This document shows, one piece after another, positions 15,672 to 24,920 of a DNA stretch of 64,000 nucleotides. Made by a program: the position numbers and the translations under genes. The stretch's first letter is position 1. Each line of letters begins with the position of its first letter. Origin of the DNA: Streptomyces globisporus (GTDB lineage Bacteria > Actinomycetota > Actinomycetes > Streptomycetales > Streptomycetaceae); the NCBI GenBank assembly GCA_014649555.1, contig BMTG01000001.1, forward strand, positions 496,001 through 560,000, written 5' to 3'. The notes beneath the pieces were generated by a model. The model was given only the letters and a program-made list of their open reading frames with translations. It searched no databases and had not been told where the DNA came from.

Positions 15672-16787
15672 ATGTCGATGATCCGTGACCTGCGCGCCGC
15701 CGTGCGCCCGTCCCTCCGTAAGAACAGCGCCCCCTACAGCGCGTACGACACCACCCGCGACCCGTCCGCCTCCAGCGCCGTCGTCGACTGCGCGGTCTAC
15801 CGTGACGGCCGCCGGCTGGTGACGCCCGCCACCCCGACCCCGCACGAGGCGATGCTCGAGGTGCGGGAGGAGGGCGGTTTCGCGTGGATCGGTCTGCACG
15901 AGCCGACGGAAGCCGAATTCGCGGGTATCGCCCGGGAGTTCGGGCTGCACCCGCTGGCGGTGGAGGACGCCGTCCACGCCCACCAGCGGCCCAAGCTGGA
16001 GCGGTACGACGACACGCTGTTCACCGTCTTCAAGACGATCCACTACGTGGAGCACGCCGAACTGACCGCGACCAGCGAGGTCGTGGAGACCGGTGAGGTG
16101 ATGTGCTTCACCGGCCGGGACTTCGTCATCACCGTCCGGCACGGCGGCCAGGGCTCCCTGCGCGCCCTGCGCCACCGCCTCCAGGACGATCCGGAGCTGC
16201 TCGCCAAGGGCCCGTCCGCCGTGCTGCACGCCATCGCCGACCATGTGGTCGACGGGTACATCGCGGTGGCGGAGGCCGTGCAGGACGACATCGACGAGGT
16301 GGAGATCGATGTCTTCTCCACCCCGGCGAAGGGCTCCGCGCGCGGCGCGGACGCGGGCCGGATCTACCAACTCAAGCGCGAGGTGCTGGAGTTCAAGCGG
16401 GCGGTGTCGCCGCTGCTGCGCCCCATGCAGCTGCTGAGCGAGCGTCCGATGCGGCTGATCGACCCCGACATCCAGAAGTACTTCCGCGATGTCGCCGACC
16501 ACCTCGCCCGGGTCCAGGAAGAGGTCCTCGGCTTCGACGAGCTGCTGAACTCGATCCTCCAGGCCAATCTGGCGCAGGCGACGGTCACGCAGAACGAGGA
16601 CATGCGCAAGATCACCTCCTGGGCGGCGATCATCGCCGTGCCGACGATGATCTGCGGGGTCTACGGCATGAACTTCGCCTACATGCCGGAGCTGGAGTGG
16701 AAGTTCGGCTATCCGCTGGTGCTCGGCGTCATCGGGGTGGTCTGTTTCTCGATCCACCGCATCCTCAAGCGCAACGGCTGGCTGTGA
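15672..16787 (+). CDS. corA: CorA family magnesium/cobalt transporter
   Basis: 371 aa. The N-terminal cytoplasmic domain (FAWIGLHEPTEAEFAGIA, LAVEDAVHAHQRPKLERY) and long stalk helix lead to two C-terminal membrane helices. The signature YGMN follows the first one (ICGVYGMNFAYMPEL), and the protein ends with a short basic tail. The pentameric inner-membrane channel imports Mg2+ and can carry Co2+ or Ni2+. The ATG at 15672 is preceded by GTGAAGGAG, better than the in-frame ATG five codons upstream. The long leader suggests regulation by ion level. It is near a second Mg-related gene pair at 18.4-20.3 kb. Confidence 0.95.
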   Translation: MSMIRDLRAAVRPSLRKNSAPYSAYDTTRDPSASSAVVDCAVYRDGRRLVTPATPTPHEAMLEVREEGGFAWIGLHEPTEAEFAGIAREFGLHPLAVEDAVHAHQRPKLERYDDTLFTVFKTIHYVEHAELTATSEVVETGEVMCFTGRDFVITVRHGGQGSLRALRHRLQDDPELLAKGPSAVLHAIADHVVDGYIAVAEAVQDDIDEVEIDVFSTPAKGSARGADAGRIYQLKREVLEFKRAVSPLLRPMQLLSERPMRLIDPDIQKYFRDVADHLARVQEEVLGFDELLNSILQANLAQATVTQNEDMRKITSWAAIIAVPTMICGVYGMNFAYMPELEWKFGYPLVLGVIGVVCFSIHRILKRNGWL

Positions 16788-16838
16788 GCACGGCCCGATC
16801 CGGACGAGAAGCCCCGAGGCCCGTCTAAGCTCGCCCCC

Positions 16839-17375
16839 ATGACTGACGCCGCCGCGACCGCCCCCGACGCCGGCCTGCTGGAGCGGGCCCTCGCCGAGGA
16901 GGCCACCAAGAAGTCCGGCCTGGTCTGGGTCCGGGCCTCGGGGCCCGCCCGCGCCGTCTGGCACGTCTGGCACGAGGGCGCGGCGCTCCTGGTCGGCGAC
17001 GGCCCCGGCGAGCAGCCCCTGCCGGAGGGCCTGGCCGACGGCGGCCGCGCCGAGGTGACCGTACGCAGCAAGGACAAGGGCGGCCGGATCGTCGCCTGGA
17101 GTGCGGCGGTGCGTTTTCTGACGCCGCACTCCGAGGAGTGGGACGCGGCGGTCGCCGAGCTCAAGGGCAAGCGGCTGAACGCGCCGGACGCCGAGGAGAT
17201 GCCCGAGCGGTGGGCGCGCACGTGCACGGTGGTGCGGCTGACGCCCGAGGCGGTGAGCACCGCGCTGCCGGACACCTCGCTGGCGGCCGTTCCGCTGCCG
17301 ACCGCGGCCACCACCCGGGAGCCCGTCCCGGCGGCGGTCCCCCGGCTGCTGCTGAAGCGCCGCAGAAAGGGCTGA
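16839..17375 (+). CDS. conserved hypothetical protein
   Basis: 178 aa, soluble, no signal peptide. An alternation of strands (GLVWVRASGPARAVWHVWHEGAALLVGDG, AEVTVRSKDKGGRIVAWSAAV) suggests a beta-barrel such as the FMN-binding split barrel, but I cannot confirm it. The tail is basic (RLLLKRRRKG). The ATG is 7 nt after TAAGCT with no ribosome binding site, a leaderless arrangement. It converges on a lipoprotein gene 19 bp away. Confidence 0.7.
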   Translation: MTDAAATAPDAGLLERALAEEATKKSGLVWVRASGPARAVWHVWHEGAALLVGDGPGEQPLPEGLADGGRAEVTVRSKDKGGRIVAWSAAVRFLTPHSEEWDAAVAELKGKRLNAPDAEEMPERWARTCTVVRLTPEAVSTALPDTSLAAVPLPTAATTREPVPAAVPRLLLKRRRKG

Positions 17376-17394
17376 GCGGGGCCCGGCCCGGGGC

Positions 17395-18162
17395 TCAGCC
17401 GGAGGACTTGGGGAGCTGGCCGCCGTAGTCGACGGTGTCGTCCTCCTCGGGGGCCTCCAGCGGGAAGGCCTGCCCCCAGTCGGCCAGCGAGACCGTTCCC
17501 CCGCCGCCGCCGCGGGCCACCCGTACCGGATACGGCTCCTTCTCCAGCGAGACGTCGAAGGCCCCGCCCTCCCCCTTGCCGCCGAGGATCTGGACGGTGC
17601 GCTGCCCGGCGACGGTGTCCCGGCCACCCTTGTTGAGCGTGCCGTGGAGCGCGAGGAGCCCGTCGAGCAGGACCTTCTTGTCGGTGAAGCCGCGCAGCTG
17701 GCGGTAGCTCGGGTCGCCCTCGGGGACCTTCACGTACTTGCCGCCCAGCTTGTCGGCGGCGGCCGCGTCGGCGGTCTCGCTCTCGCCCCCACTGCCCTCG
17801 TGGGTCCAGAACTCGGCGGGCGCCTTGAGGTACAGCTCGTCCTCGACCCGCAGCAGCGCGAAGCTCTGCTTCTTCGAGGTCACCGAGCCCATGCCGCCCT
17901 CGGCGTTGAGCTTCATGTCCAGCTCGTAGGTGCCGCCCTTGCTGACGAGCGTGCCCGACAGGCGTACGGCGCTGGCCGCGTCGGCCGCCGCTCTGGCCTT
18001 CTTGTCGATCTCGGCGGCGGAGAGTTTGGCGACGCCGTTGGTCCCCTTGTCCGGGTCCTCCTCCGTGCCGCAGGCGGCCAGGGCCACGGTGAGCCCTCCG
18101 CACAGCACGAGAGCGAGGGCGGTCCGGCGATGGTTCCGCACGGCCGGGGCAAAAGAGGTCAC
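17395..18162 (-). CDS. secreted lipoprotein (LppX/LolA-like)
   Basis: 255 aa. The N-terminus has basic residues, a hydrophobic stretch and the lipobox LAAC (Cys about 31), so it is exported and lipid-anchored on the outer face of the membrane. The mature part (AASAVRLSGTLVSKGGTYELDMKL, QSFALLRVEDELYLKAP) resembles the LppX_LprAFG/LolA-like beta fold of actinobacterial lipid-binding lipoproteins, with DGLLALHGTL in mid-domain. Ligand unknown. The plus-strand 178-aa gene converges on it. Confidence 0.8.
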   Translation of the reverse strand: MTSFAPAVRNHRRTALALVLCGGLTVALAACGTEEDPDKGTNGVAKLSAAEIDKKARAAADAASAVRLSGTLVSKGGTYELDMKLNAEGGMGSVTSKKQSFALLRVEDELYLKAPAEFWTHEGSGGESETADAAAADKLGGKYVKVPEGDPSYRQLRGFTDKKVLLDGLLALHGTLNKGGRDTVAGQRTVQILGGKGEGGAFDVSLEKEPYPVRVARGGGGGTVSLADWGQAFPLEAPEEDDTVDYGGQLPKSSG

Positions 18163-18449
18163 GGGCGCACTGCCTCTCCACTGCGATCGGGGGTAGCAGA
18201 CGGCAGCGTACCCGGGGAGCGCACGCCGTCCGGCAGCCAGCCGTACGGACGGGTCCGCCGGGGCGCGGCACGGCGGTACGGGCTAGCCTGATCCCGGCGT
18301 ACCGGCGAAATCCGCTGGTCGGCGACGGCGGGCCGGGACGGTCCGGGACGCACGTCCACGGACCGGACGAAACGGTTCCGGTCGGATGACGAACCGGTTC
18401 CCGCCGGATACGGGACCACACGGACACGGACGGACGAAGGAGGCGGCGG

Positions 18450-19736
18450 ATGGCGGCGGTCACCCCCAGGGTCTTCGTCTCGCACCTGTCCGGGGTGCCC
18501 GTCTTCGACCCCAACGGCGACCAGGTCGGCCGGGTCCGCGACCTGGTGGCGATGTTGCGGGTCGGCGGGCGGCCGCCGCGCATCCTGGGCCTGGTGGTCG
18601 AGGTGATCAGCCGCCGCCGTATCTTCCTGCCGATGACCCGGGTGACGGGCGTCGAGTCCGGCCAGGTCATCACCACCGGCGTCGTCAACATGCGGCGCTT
18701 CGAGCAGCGGCCCACCGAGCGGCTCGTCCTCGGCGAGTTCCTGGACCGCAGGGTCCGGCTGGTCGAGGGTGACGAGGAGGTCACCGTCCTGGACGTGGCC
18801 ATCCAGCAGCTGCCGGCCCGCCGCGACTGGGAGATCGACAAGTACTTCGTCCGCAAGGGACGCGGCGGTGCGCTGCGCCGCAAGGGCGAGACGCTGACGG
18901 TGGAGTGGTCGGCGGTCAGCGGCTTCTCGCTGGAGGAGCACGGGCAGGGCGCGGAGAACCTGGTCGCCACGTTCGAGCGGCTGCGGCCCACCGACGTGGC
19001 CAACGCTCTGCACCACCTCTCGCCCAAGCGCCGGGTGGAGGTGGCCGCCGCCCTGGACGACGACCGGCTCGCCGACGTCCTGGAGGAGCTGCCCGAGGAC
19101 GACCAGGTGGAGATCATCGGCAAGCTCGCCGAGGAACGGGCCGCCGACGTCCTGGAGGCGATGGACCCCGACGACGCGGCGGACCTGCTCTCGGAGCTGC
19201 CGGAGGACGACAAGGAACGGCTGCTGGCGCTGATGCGGCCGGACGACGCCGCCGACGTACGCCGCCTGATGTCGTACGAGGAGCGCACGGCGGGCGGTCT
19301 GATGACGACCGAGCCGATCGTGCTGCGCCCGGACGCCACGGTGGCGGACGCGCTCGCCCGGGTGCGGCAGGCGGACCTGTCTCCCGCGCTGGCGGCGCAG
19401 GTGTACGTGTGCCGCTCGCCCGACGAGACCCCGACGGGCAAGTACCTGGGCACGGTGCACTTCCAGCGGCTGCTGCGCGACCCGCCGTTCACCCTGGTCA
19501 GCTCGATCGTGGACAGCGATCTGGTGCCGCTGCGGCCGGACACCCCGCTGCCGCTGGTCACCAGCTATCTGGCCGCGTACAACATGGTCTCGGCCCCGGT
19601 CGTGGACGAGAGCGGTTCGCTGCTGGGCGCGGTGACCGTGGACGACGTCCTGGACCATCTGCTGCCGGACGACTGGCGTGAGACGGACCTGACGGATCTG
19701 CACGGGGAGGAGGGGGTCGATCGTGGCGGGCGATGA
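18450..19736 (+). CDS. MgtE-N/CBS-domain protein without channel domain
   Basis: 428 aa, entirely soluble. Residues about 5-160 are PRC-barrel-like (VFVSHLSGVPVFDPNGDQVG). About 170-275 is the MgtE N superhelix with repeated ADVLEELPEDD/ADLLSELPEDD units. About 280-410 is a CBS pair (GLMTTEPIVLRPDATVADAL; MVSAPVVDESGSLLGAVTVDDV). The transmembrane channel of true MgtE is missing, so this is probably a Mg2+- or nucleotide-sensing regulator rather than a transporter. Its 3' end overlaps the DUF1003 gene by 14 bp, which couples them. A GAAGGAGG ribosome binding site precedes the ATG. Confidence 0.88.
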   Translation: MAAVTPRVFVSHLSGVPVFDPNGDQVGRVRDLVAMLRVGGRPPRILGLVVEVISRRRIFLPMTRVTGVESGQVITTGVVNMRRFEQRPTERLVLGEFLDRRVRLVEGDEEVTVLDVAIQQLPARRDWEIDKYFVRKGRGGALRRKGETLTVEWSAVSGFSLEEHGQGAENLVATFERLRPTDVANALHHLSPKRRVEVAAALDDDRLADVLEELPEDDQVEIIGKLAEERAADVLEAMDPDDAADLLSELPEDDKERLLALMRPDDAADVRRLMSYEERTAGGLMTTEPIVLRPDATVADALARVRQADLSPALAAQVYVCRSPDETPTGKYLGTVHFQRLLRDPPFTLVSSIVDSDLVPLRPDTPLPLVTSYLAAYNMVSAPVVDESGSLLGAVTVDDVLDHLLPDDWRETDLTDLHGEEGVDRGGR

Positions 19737-20283
19737 GCGGGCCAAGGCCTCCTCGACCGGTTCCTCCGGTCTGGTGCGGCCCCCGCGCACCCGGCTGGAC
19801 CAGCCGAAGGCGCCGCGCCGGCGGCTGCTGCCGGAGTACGACCCGGAGGCGTTCGGCCGGTTCTCGGAGCGGATCGCGCGCTTCCTGGGGACCGGGCGGT
19901 TCATCGTCTGGATGACGCTGATCATCATCCTCTGGGTGCTGTGGAACATCTTCGCGCCCAAGGACCTGCGGTTCGACCAGTACCCGTTCATCTTCCTGAC
20001 GCTGATGCTCTCGCTCCAGGCCTCGTACGCCGCGCCGCTGATCCTCCTCGCGCAGAACCGGCAGGACGACCGCGACCGGGTCACGCACGAGCAGGACCGC
20101 AAGCAGAACGAGCGCTCCATCGCCGACACCGAATACCTGACGCGCGAGATCGCGGCCCTGCGGATGGGCCTGGGCGAGGTCGCCACCCGGGACTGGATCC
20201 GCTCGGAGCTCCAGGACATGGTGAAGGACATGGAGGAGCGGCAGGTGCTGTTCCCGGCCGAGAGTGACGAAGGCGACCGCTGA
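19723..20283 (+). CDS. DUF1003 membrane protein
   Basis: 186 aa. Two membrane helices (about 60-77 WMTLIIILWVLWNIF; about 87-108 FIFLTLMLSLQASYAAPLIL) separated by DLRFDQYPF, then a soluble helix (DDRDRVTHEQDRKQNERSIADT): the DUF1003 pattern. Function unknown, but the family recurrently sits beside MgtE-like genes. GTG start with GAGGAGGGGG upstream. The overlap with the CBS protein suggests the two act together, with this one giving the membrane anchor. Confidence 0.88.
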   Translation: MAGDERAKASSTGSSGLVRPPRTRLDQPKAPRRRLLPEYDPEAFGRFSERIARFLGTGRFIVWMTLIIILWVLWNIFAPKDLRFDQYPFIFLTLMLSLQASYAAPLILLAQNRQDDRDRVTHEQDRKQNERSIADTEYLTREIAALRMGLGEVATRDWIRSELQDMVKDMEERQVLFPAESDEGDR

Positions 20284-20313
20284 CGGGCTACCCGTCCGTG
20301 GGCCCGCGCGCCG

Positions 20314-20319
20314 TAACAT
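20314..20319 (+). promoter_or_regulatory. -10 element of leaderless mrp transcript
   Basis: TAACAT, 7 nt before the mrp ATG; no ribosome binding site lies between. Confidence 0.45.
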
Positions 20320-20326
20320 CGTCTGT

Positions 20327-21460
20327 ATGGCTACGGAAGACGCGGTGCTTGAGGCACTGTCGACAGTGAACGACCCGGAGATCCACCGCCCGATCACCGA
20401 GCTGGGCATGGTGAAATCGGTCGAGATCGATCCTGACGGTGTAGTCGCTGTCACGGTGTATCTCACGGTCTCCGGCTGCCCGATGCGCGACACGATCACC
20501 CGGAACGTGACCGACGCGGTCGCCCGGGTCGAGGGCGTCTCGCGGGTCGACGTGACCCTCGACGTCATGAGCGACGAACAGCGCAAGGAGCTGGCGAGCT
20601 CGCTGCGCGGCGGCACCGCCGAGCGGGAGGTGCCCTTCGCCCAGCCCGGCTCGCTGACCCGGGTGTACGCGGTCGCCTCCGGCAAGGGCGGCGTCGGCAA
20701 GTCCTCGGTGACGGTGAACCTCGCCGCGGCGATGGCGGCCGACGGGCTGAAGGTCGGCGTCGTGGACGCCGACATCTACGGGCACAGCGTGCCCCGGATG
20801 CTCGGCGCGGACGGCAAGCCCACCCAGGTCGAGAACATGATCATGCCGCCGTCCTCGCACGGCGTGAAGGTCATCTCCATCGGTATGTTCACCCCGGGCA
20901 ACGAGCCCGTGGTGTGGCGCGGTCCGATGCTGCACCGGGCGCTCCAGCAGTTCCTCGCCGATGTGTACTGGGGCGACCTGGACGTCCTGCTGCTCGACCT
21001 GCCGCCGGGCACCGGCGACATCGCGATCTCGGTGGCGCAGCTCGTGCCGGGCGCCGAGATCCTGGTCGTCACGACCCCGCAGCAGGCGGCGGCCGAGGTC
21101 GCCGAGCGGGCCGGCTCGATCGCCGTTCAGACCCACCAGAAGATCGTCGGCGTGGTGGAGAACATGTCGGGCATGCCGTGCCCGCACTGCGACGAGATGG
21201 TCGACGTGTTCGGCTCGGGCGGCGGCGCGCGGGTCGCGGAGGGCCTGACCCGCACGATCGGCGCCGAGGTGCCGGTGCTCGGCGCGATCCCGATCGACCT
21301 GCGGCTGCGCGAGGGCGGCGACGAGGGCAAGCCGGTCGTCCTGTCCGACCCCGACTCCCCGGCCGGCAGCGCGCTGCGCTCGATCGCGGCGAAGCTGGGC
21401 GGCCGTCAGCGCGGCCTGTCGGGCATGTCTCTGGGGATCACCCCGCGCAACAAGTTCTGA
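20327..21460 (+). CDS. mrp: Mrp/NBP35 (ApbC) iron-sulfur cluster carrier ATPase
   Basis: 377 aa. The N-terminal MIP18/DUF59 domain (about 1-90; VNDPEIHRPITELGMV) is fused to a deviant Walker P-loop ATPase: ASGKGGVGKSSV (about 120), VDADIYGHS, and DLPPGTGDIAISVAQ. A CPHCDE motif (about 285) matches the cluster-binding CxxC of Mrp/ApbC. It should carry and deliver Fe-S clusters in the cytoplasm as a dimer. The start at 20327 is chosen from the family N-terminus (MATEDAVLEALS) and the TAACAT 7 nt upstream; an in-frame extension from 20264 is not conserved. Confidence 0.94.
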   Translation: MATEDAVLEALSTVNDPEIHRPITELGMVKSVEIDPDGVVAVTVYLTVSGCPMRDTITRNVTDAVARVEGVSRVDVTLDVMSDEQRKELASSLRGGTAEREVPFAQPGSLTRVYAVASGKGGVGKSSVTVNLAAAMAADGLKVGVVDADIYGHSVPRMLGADGKPTQVENMIMPPSSHGVKVISIGMFTPGNEPVVWRGPMLHRALQQFLADVYWGDLDVLLLDLPPGTGDIAISVAQLVPGAEILVVTTPQQAAAEVAERAGSIAVQTHQKIVGVVENMSGMPCPHCDEMVDVFGSGGGARVAEGLTRTIGAEVPVLGAIPIDLRLREGGDEGKPVVLSDPDSPAGSALRSIAAKLGGRQRGLSGMSLGITPRNKF

Positions 21461-21486
21461 CGCGCACAGCCGGTACATACGGACGA

Positions 21487-21519
21487 CAGGGCGGGCCGGT
21501 GGTCATCCGGCCCGCCCTG
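21487..21519. terminator. 13-bp bidirectional terminator
   Basis: Perfect 13-bp inverted repeat with 7-nt loop TGGTCAT in the convergent gap between mrp and the next gene. Confidence 0.82.
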
Positions 21520-21554
21520 CCGCGTGCTGGTCGTGCTTCGTGCTCCCGCCGTCG

Positions 21555-22223
21555 TTACCCGTACGTCTCGATGTCCTTGATGACCGCGAAGCCGAGACCG
21601 TACGCGCTCATCCCCCGGCCGTACGCCCCGATGTGCACGCCCTCGTGGGCGGATCCGGCGAGGACCCAGCCGAACTCGGACTCGCGGTAGTGGAACTCCA
21701 CTGGAACCCCGTCCACCGGCAGGGAGAGCGTCGTCCAGGGCGCGCTGCCGAGGTCGTCGGCGAGGGTGAACGCGGTCTCGGTCTGCTGGTCCAGCCAGTC
21801 GTCCCGCAGAGTGTGGTCCATCTGCGGCGGCCAGGTGTACGCCAGCAGGCCGGAGCCCGCGAGCCAGGCCGCCGAGGACACCGTGGTGGCGTCCAGCACG
21901 CCCGTACCGTCACCGCTGCGCCGCACGGGGCTCGCGGCCACCGTGATCACCGCGGCGAACCGCTCCTTGTCGGCGGAGCCGTCCGACTTCACCGACGGCT
22001 CGTCACCGTGCCCCGTCGCACCGTGCTGCACGGTGCCGTCGGCCGCGGTGCCGACCTGCATCAGCCAGCGCGGGCCCGTGAAGGCCTCGTCCAGCCCGTA
22101 CCAGGGGAAGGTCGCCGCCCGGTAGCCGTCGACAGCCTGCCGGGCTGCCGGGGCCTCCTGCGGCTCCTCCGCCGTGGCCGTGCCCGGGACACCGTCCGTA
22201 TCAATCCGACTCGTCGTCTCCAT
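21555..22223 (-). CDS. conserved hypothetical protein (Streptomyces)
   Basis: 222 aa, soluble, no signal peptide. Recognisable parts are a polar N-terminus, RAATFPWYGLDEAFTGPRWL and a C-terminal beta-rich segment (VPVEFHYRESEFGWVLAG) ending GLGFAVIKDIETYG. I recognise no family with known function. Its ATG lies about 130 bp downstream of tatB's stop codon. Confidence 0.68.
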   Translation of the reverse strand: METTSRIDTDGVPGTATAEEPQEAPAARQAVDGYRAATFPWYGLDEAFTGPRWLMQVGTAADGTVQHGATGHGDEPSVKSDGSADKERFAAVITVAASPVRRSGDGTGVLDATTVSSAAWLAGSGLLAYTWPPQMDHTLRDDWLDQQTETAFTLADDLGSAPWTTLSLPVDGVPVEFHYRESEFGWVLAGSAHEGVHIGAYGRGMSAYGLGFAVIKDIETYG

Positions 22224-22348
22224 GTGCGCGGCCGCTCCTCGATCGGTCAGGATCCGGAGCGGCCCGCCCCCCGCGGGCTTGGGCGTCCTCGCAACCGGAC
22301 AGATGGAGAATAGCGATACCGTCCGGACGAGTCGGGATTGACCGGGGC

Positions 22349-22849
22349 TCAGGTGGCGTCGGAGTCGAACGGCGGGCGCTCGGGCTGAGCGGGCGAGGGG
22401 GCCTTCTTCAGCAGGTCAGGAGCGGTGTCGCCGGTCTTGGTGAGGCTGGTGGAGGGGGCGCCGGCCGACGCGCCCGCAGAGCCGTTCGCCGCACTGTTGG
22501 CGGTATCGGACGCGGCCGGGGTGCGGCCGTTGACCGCGTCGGTGACGTCGGCCAGATCCTTGCGCAGGTCGAAGCTCTCGCGGATCTCCTTCAGCCCCAG
22601 GTCGTCGTTGCCGTCCATCAGCTGCTTGCGGACGAACGTCTTGGGGTTGAGGTCCTCGAACTCGAAGTCCTTGAACTGCGGGCCCAGCTCGGTGCGGATG
22701 TCTTCCTTGGCGCTGTCCGAGAACTCGCGGATCTTGCGGATGGTGCGCGTGACGTCCTGGATCAGCTTGGGCAGCTTGTCGGGGCCGAAGACCAGCACGG
22801 CCAGCACCCCGAGCGTCAGCAGCTCCAGTGCGCCGATGTCATTGAACAC
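22349..22849 (-). CDS. tatB: Sec-independent translocase subunit TatB
   Basis: 166 aa. The start MFNDIGALELLTLGVLAVLV is the short N-terminal membrane helix, followed by the FGPDKLP hinge and an amphipathic helix (KLIQDVTRTIRKIREFSDSA): the TatB signature. The C-terminal half is polar and Ala/Ser-rich. With TatA and TatC (not in the window) it recognises twin-arginine precursors and exports folded proteins. It lies just downstream of htrA in the conserved actinobacterial order sigE-rseA-htrA-tatB. Confidence 0.94.
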   Translation of the reverse strand: MFNDIGALELLTLGVLAVLVFGPDKLPKLIQDVTRTIRKIREFSDSAKEDIRTELGPQFKDFEFEDLNPKTFVRKQLMDGNDDLGLKEIRESFDLRKDLADVTDAVNGRTPAASDTANSAANGSAGASAGAPSTSLTKTGDTAPDLLKKAPSPAQPERPPFDSDAT

Positions 22850-22980
22850 CTTGTTGCTCCTCGTGTTCTCCGCGTGTTCTCCGTGCGATCGCGGCCCGGG
22901 TCCCCCTGCGGCCCGGACCGGTCAAAGGTACCTGTCGAAGGTGTCCGGGCGGTACCTCGCGGTGGCGCTCACATGCCGGA

Positions 22981-24828
22981 TCACGTGCCGCTCGCCGAAC
23001 CGAGCTTCAGGGTCACGGTCCGTTCCTCGCCGCCGCGGGTCAGCTTGAGGTCGAGATCGTCGCCCGGGCGGTGGGCCCGGATCTTCACGATCAGCTCCTC
23101 GCCGCTGTGCACGCGCTGGCCCTCGACCTGCGTGATGACGTCGCCGGACTTGATGCCCGCCTTGTCCGCGGGGCCGTCCTTGGCGACGGCGGGCCCGCCA
23201 TCGGCGTCCTTGGTGCCGACCTTGGCCCCGTCGCCGGTGTACTTCATGTCCAGCGTGACGCCGATCACCGGGTGGGTGGCCTTGCCGGTGCTGATCAGCT
23301 CCTCGGCGACGCGCTTGCCCTGGTTGATGGGTATCGCGAAGCCCAGGCCGATGGAACCGGACTGGCCGCCGGACTCGGGGCCCCCGCCGCTGTCGGCCGC
23401 GCGGATGGCGCTGTTGATGCCGATGACGTGGGCCTTGGAGTCGACGAGGGGGCCGCCGGAGTTGCCCGGGTTGATGGGGGCGTCGGTCTGGAGGGCGTCG
23501 ACATAGCTGATGTCGCTGCCGTCGCCCTTCTCGCCGCCCGCGGTGATGGGCCGCTGCTTGGCGCTGATGATGCCCGAGGTCACCGTGTTGGACAGGTCGA
23601 AGGGGGCGCCGATGGCCACCACGGGGTCGCCGACCCGGACGTTGTCCGAGTTGCCCAGAGGCAGGGGCTTGAGGCCGGAGACCCCGCGGACCCGGACGAC
23701 CGCGAGGTCGTAGCCGCTGTCCTTGCCGACGAGCTCGGCGGAGGCCGTCTCACCGGTGCTGAACGTGACGGTGATGTCGCCGCTGGATCCGGCCGGGGCG
23801 ACGACGTGGTTGTTGGTCAGGATGTGGCCCTGCCCGTCGAGGACGAAGCCGGTGCCGGTGCCGGATTCGGCGGTGCCGCTGACGTGCAGGGTGACCACGC
23901 TGGGCAAGGCGCTGGCGGCGATGCCGGCAACGCTGTCGGGGGCCCGGTCGCCGTTGTCGCGGCCCGCCTGGGGCAGCTCGACGGTGGTCAGCCCGCCGTT
24001 GCGCTCGATGTACGCGCCGACTCCGCCGCCGATGCCGCTGGCGACCAGAGCCAGCAGGAGCACCCCGACGAAGGCCCCGCCGCGCCGCTTCTTCTTCCGC
24101 CCGGGCTCGGCACCCTCGGGCGGACCGGGCCGGGTGAACGGCTGCCCCGGAGCGCCCCAGGGGTCGTACTGGAGCCACTGCGTCTGCTGGTGCTGCTGGC
24201 CGGGGGCCGAGTGAGCGGGCTGCTGGGCGTTCGCGTGGGCCTGGGGCGGCGGTGCGTAGGTGTCGGTGGGCGCGGGGTGCGGGGGCGGGAAGGCGTCGGT
24301 CGGCCCGGGCTGTGGGGCCGCGAAGCCTCCGGCGGGCTGGGCGTGCGGGGGCGTGTGGCCGTCGGTGGGCGCGGGATGCGGGGCGGGGGCCGGGATTCCG
24401 GCGCCGTTCGTCGCGGGGTACCGCGGGGACGGATCTCCGGCCCCCGGCGGTACGACGGTGCCGTGGGCCGGGGTCGGCCGCTGCACCGGCGGGGCGGGCG
24501 CCCAGGGACCGGGGCCTCCGTAGGGCGGGGTGCTGTACTCGTCGGGCTCATGCAGCGGCTGCCCGGACGGCCGGGGGCGCGGAATCTCCTGCCCTCCGGG
24601 CTCGTCGGCCGCGGCGGATGCCGATGCGGAGTCCGGCGCGACCGGAGCCGGGGAGGACGGTGCCGGGGTCGGCGCCTGGTCCGGAACGGCCGACGCCCGT
24701 GCGGGCCCCTCCGGCTCCGGGGCGCCCGTCGGGGCCGGGCCGCCCGCCGGCTCCGGGTGGTCGGCGCGCCTCGCCGTGGGGCGGCTCCACCACTTCGCCT
24801 GCGGCCCGGTGGGCTTCCCGTCGTCCAT
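22981..24828 (-). CDS. HtrA/DegP-type S1C serine protease with PDZ domain
   Basis: 615 aa from ATG 24828 (GGGGAG upstream). Residues 1-~255 are a Pro/Gln/Ala-rich cytoplasmic region; one membrane helix (VGVLLLALVASGIGGGVGAYI) follows. The protease domain shows all triad residues: LTNNHVV (His), GYDLAVV (Asp) and NPGNSGGPL (Ser). A PDZ domain (DKAGIKSGDVITQVEGQRV) ends the protein. It should degrade or refold damaged proteins outside the membrane as part of the envelope-stress response, paired with the ECF sigma/anti-sigma genes upstream. Confidence 0.93.
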   Translation of the reverse strand: MDDGKPTGPQAKWWSRPTARRADHPEPAGGPAPTGAPEPEGPARASAVPDQAPTPAPSSPAPVAPDSASASAAADEPGGQEIPRPRPSGQPLHEPDEYSTPPYGGPGPWAPAPPVQRPTPAHGTVVPPGAGDPSPRYPATNGAGIPAPAPHPAPTDGHTPPHAQPAGGFAAPQPGPTDAFPPPHPAPTDTYAPPPQAHANAQQPAHSAPGQQHQQTQWLQYDPWGAPGQPFTRPGPPEGAEPGRKKKRRGGAFVGVLLLALVASGIGGGVGAYIERNGGLTTVELPQAGRDNGDRAPDSVAGIAASALPSVVTLHVSGTAESGTGTGFVLDGQGHILTNNHVVAPAGSSGDITVTFSTGETASAELVGKDSGYDLAVVRVRGVSGLKPLPLGNSDNVRVGDPVVAIGAPFDLSNTVTSGIISAKQRPITAGGEKGDGSDISYVDALQTDAPINPGNSGGPLVDSKAHVIGINSAIRAADSGGGPESGGQSGSIGLGFAIPINQGKRVAEELISTGKATHPVIGVTLDMKYTGDGAKVGTKDADGGPAVAKDGPADKAGIKSGDVITQVEGQRVHSGEELIVKIRAHRPGDDLDLKLTRGGEERTVTLKLGSASGT

Positions 24829-24920
24829 GCTCTCCCCGCAACTGGCCTCTGTCGTACGCCCCCCAGAGGCGTCCCTCACCGGAATTCAACCAGGTTTGCG
24901 AAACCCTGCGCAGGGTCCCG

